A DNA stretch of 13,737 nt from positions 1 to 13,737 of the forward strand of contig CBFGYO010000110.1 in assembly GCA_965652975.1 (NCBI GenBank), written 5' to 3'. Position 1 is the first letter of the stretch, and each line of letters begins with the position of its first letter. The stretch comes from CADEDV01 sp036374495 (GTDB taxonomy: Bacteria; Bacteroidota; Bacteroidia; Chitinophagales; Chitinophagaceae). The position numbers were made by a program, and so were the translations under genes. The notes under the pieces are model-generated. The model was not told the origin of the DNA, searched no databases, and saw only the letters and a list, made by a program, of their open reading frames with translations. Shown in pieces: positions 11,513 through 13,737 of the stretch.

Positions 11513-13675
11513 ATGGAAAAAGTTCAATGGAAAGTAAAAGGAATGGATTGCAGCACCTGTGCAATCAATATTCACCGCTACCTGGAAAAGCAGGGCATGA
11601 AAAATGTAAAGGTGAATTTTGCTACAGGTGATGTATTGTTCGATACCGACGAAGAGATACAGGAAGAAAAGCTTACAAAGGGTATCAGCGATCTTGGCTA
11701 CAGAGTAGTGGAAGGAGAACCTGCCACCAATGGTCATGCGCATGGACATGCACACGAGGATGAAGAAGGTACGGGCTTTCTCAATACACATTTGAAACGA
11801 TTCTGGTTTTGCCTTCCATTTACAGCCATTCTCCTGCTGCATATGTTCCCTTCACTTCATCATCACCCTGCTTTTAGCTGGATCATGAATCCCTGGGTGC
11901 AACTGGGCCTCACCATCCCGGTATACATTGTTGGAATGAGCTTTTTTGGTCGCAGCGCCTGGAAAAGCATTCGAAATGGCATGCCCAACATGAATGTATT
12001 GATAGCAATCGGTGCCACTGCTGCATTTGTTTATAGCTTATATGGAACACTTACAGGGCAGGCGGAACAATACATGTTTTATGAAACTGCAGCCACCATT
12101 ATCACACTTGTTTTCCTTGGCAACTGGCTCGAGGATGCGTCGATAGCTTCCACTCAGCGGGAATTGAATAAGCTGGCCCGCTCTCAAAAAGTAATGGCCA
12201 ACATGATTGCATTCGACGATCAGCATAAGGAACAGGTTTTCCAGGTAGAAAATACGGTGCTGCACGTTGGTGATCTTATATTAATCAGGAGTGGTGAACA
12301 GGTGCCGATCGACTGTAAGATACTTTGGGGCGACGCCCATGTAAATGAAGCGATCGTCACTGGCGAAAGTATACCCGTACATAAATTTCCTAAAGACAAA
12401 CTTATTGGCGGAAGTCTTATTACCGACGGAACGATCAAGGCGCAGGTGACAGCGGTTGGGAAAGACACAGTCCTTTCGGGTATTATTGAAATGGTACGAC
12501 AGGCGCAAGGTGAAAAGCCGCCAGTGCAGCAACTTGCAGACAGGATCAGTGCCATTTTTATTCCAACAGTTTTGATAATCGCTGTCCTCACACTTGGCAT
12601 AAACTGGTTAGTGTTAAAAGACTTTACGCCTGCCCTTATGCGAAGCATTGCGGTACTGGTTATTGCCTGCCCCTGTGCGATGGGGTTGGCCACCCCGGCA
12701 GCAATTGCTGTAGGATTGGGTAGGGCAGCCAGAACGGGTATCTTGTTTCGGAACGCAACCAGCCTTGAACTATTTAAAGACATCAGGCAAGTGGTGTTTG
12801 ATAAAACCGGAACATTGACGACGGGAAAATTTACCATTAGTCGTTTCCACCTTACAGACCCGGGAGTTACTGAAGAAGAATTCAAAAAGATCGTTTTCTC
12901 CCTCGAAAAATATTCCAACCATCCCATTGCGCGATCGATTGTGGAAGAATGGAAAATAAAAGAGGAAACGGGATGGAAAAAAATTGAAGAAGTTAAAGGT
13001 CTTGGTATGCAGGCCACCGACCGGGAAGGAAATACCTATATAGCGGGCTCGTATAAAGTTGCAAAGGACCTGACAAATGAACACAATCACAATGTATATA
13101 TTGTCCGCAATGGCTCGCTACTGGGCTGGATAGATATCGAAGATGAAATCAGGCCTGAAGCAAAAACAGTAATCGGTTATCTGCATAGCAAAAACATCCA
13201 GACTATCTTACTGAGTGGCGACCGGGAAGTCAAGTCAAAACAGATTGCCAGTCAACTTGGGATCGATACCGTTATCGCAGAACAAACACCCCAACAAAAA
13301 CTCGATAAGATTGCAGCATTAACGGCGGCAATGCCTACTGCCATGGTCGGAGACGGCATCAACGACGCGCCGGCACTGGCAAAAGCAACGATTGGAATTT
13401 CGATGAATGATGCTTCGCAAATTGCCATGCAGAGTGCACAGGTAGTGTTGATGAATAATGGGCTACGGAAACTTCCCATGGCATTGGGCCTGGGTAAACA
13501 TACTTATATCACTATTAAGCAAAACCTGTTTTGGGCCTTTGCTTATAATGTTGTGGCTATCCCGGTAGCAGCGTTAGGTTTTCTTACACCCACTTTCGGT
13601 GCGCTTGTGATGGGCATGAGTGATGTAGTGCTGGCTATAAATTCAGTTAGATTGTTTGTGAAAAAGGTGGAATAA
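11513..13675 (+). CDS. copA: Copper-transporting P1B-type ATPase (CopA-like)
   Basis: This inner-membrane pump uses ATP to export Cu(I) from the cytoplasm. The 720-residue protein has one N-terminal heavy-metal-associated domain with GMDCSTC (10-16), then a His-rich linker (HAHGHAHEDEE, 75-85) and a His patch LHHHP (115-119). Membrane helices follow, with actuator TGES (283-286), the metal-site motif CPC (386-388), phosphorylation motif DKTGTLT (430-436), HP locus HP (470-471), hinge GDGINDAP (613-620), YN (678-679), and MGMSD (700-704) in the last helix. CPC plus YN fits Cu(I) pumps. The final helix has Asp704 where many CopA proteins have the Ser of MxxSS, so silver or another soft metal, or an altered exit site, cannot be excluded. 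Length is normal for a single-HMA pump. It has a clear ribosome-binding site. No CopZ or CueR gene is adjacent, and the downstream 62 bases show nothing. Confidence 0.93.
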   Translation: MEKVQWKVKGMDCSTCAINIHRYLEKQGMKNVKVNFATGDVLFDTDEEIQEEKLTKGISDLGYRVVEGEPATNGHAHGHAHEDEEGTGFLNTHLKRFWFCLPFTAILLLHMFPSLHHHPAFSWIMNPWVQLGLTIPVYIVGMSFFGRSAWKSIRNGMPNMNVLIAIGATAAFVYSLYGTLTGQAEQYMFYETAATIITLVFLGNWLEDASIASTQRELNKLARSQKVMANMIAFDDQHKEQVFQVENTVLHVGDLILIRSGEQVPIDCKILWGDAHVNEAIVTGESIPVHKFPKDKLIGGSLITDGTIKAQVTAVGKDTVLSGIIEMVRQAQGEKPPVQQLADRISAIFIPTVLIIAVLTLGINWLVLKDFTPALMRSIAVLVIACPCAMGLATPAAIAVGLGRAARTGILFRNATSLELFKDIRQVVFDKTGTLTTGKFTISRFHLTDPGVTEEEFKKIVFSLEKYSNHPIARSIVEEWKIKEETGWKKIEEVKGLGMQATDREGNTYIAGSYKVAKDLTNEHNHNVYIVRNGSLLGWIDIEDEIRPEAKTVIGYLHSKNIQTILLSGDREVKSKQIASQLGIDTVIAEQTPQQKLDKIAALTAAMPTAMVGDGINDAPALAKATIGISMNDASQIAMQSAQVVLMNNGLRKLPMALGLGKHTYITIKQNLFWAFAYNVVAIPVAALGFLTPTFGALVMGMSDVVLAINSVRLFVKKVE

Positions 13676-13737
13676 GTTAGAGGCTGGTTTAATTTTTCCA
13701 ATTTGTTACGGGATTAGTTTTGGTCGTTAAATATTTT

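Noticed and set aside
12220..13017. 265-codon antisense frame within the copper ATPase gene
   Set aside because: It mirrors the coding strand of a well-supported ATPase and shows low-complexity composition without domains.
2634..13675. A single copper system joining the TonB receptor locus and the copper ATPase
   Set aside because: They are about 5 kb apart, on different strands, separated by unrelated genes; copper as the receptor ligand is only a guess.

Overview
The window looks like a chromosome segment from a Bacteroidota bacterium, probably close to Chitinophagaceae (an inference from gene content, not a measured placement). The reasons are: a TonB-dependent receptor with an N-terminal carboxypeptidase-D-like domain, DUF4920 and DUF6660 proteins, a Bacteroidota-style alanine dehydrogenase with an N-terminal extension, LpxA (so Gram-negative with lipid A), exported proteins ending their signal peptides in AQ/GQ, and several upstream sequences matching the Bacteroidota -7 promoter box TAnnTTTG. 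I see no rRNA, tRNA, CRISPR array, transposase or phage gene.

Region 1 (1-2511, minus strand): a likely transcription unit of a nitroreductase, a small SET-domain protein methyltransferase, a di-haem cytochrome c peroxidase and, probably with its own promoter, a DUF4920 protein cut by the left edge. Region 2 (2634-6236, minus strand): an AraC-family regulator with a cysteine cluster, a small exported Cys/His-rich DUF6660 protein and a TonB-dependent receptor. Together these look like a regulated outer-membrane uptake locus, most plausibly for a metal or metal chelate.

Region 3 (6359-7866, plus strand): lpxA, overlapping an ABC ATPase that lacks the usual Q-loop Gln and switch His; the unit is followed by a 34-bp near-perfect palindrome. 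Region 4 (7999-9204, plus): an exported protein with three rhodanese modules, of which only the first keeps the catalytic Cys. Region 5 (9205-9579): a gene-free gap filled with folded repeat elements, including a nested 160-bp foldback. Region 6 (9580-11272, minus): tsaE followed by alanine dehydrogenase. Region 7 (11513-13675, plus): a CopA-type copper P-type ATPase.

The genes are mostly recognisable families. The least explained content lies between them. Most of the larger intergenic gaps (2512-2633, 5150-5294, 7867-7998, 9205-9579, 11273-11512) carry a different short word repeated or inverted around a spacer, and two gaps share a 13-mer in opposite orientation. The two most notable protein-level points are the cysteine-cluster AraC/DUF6660/TonB receptor locus and the triple rhodanese with two degenerate modules. 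I did not find a clearly new defence or mobile system.
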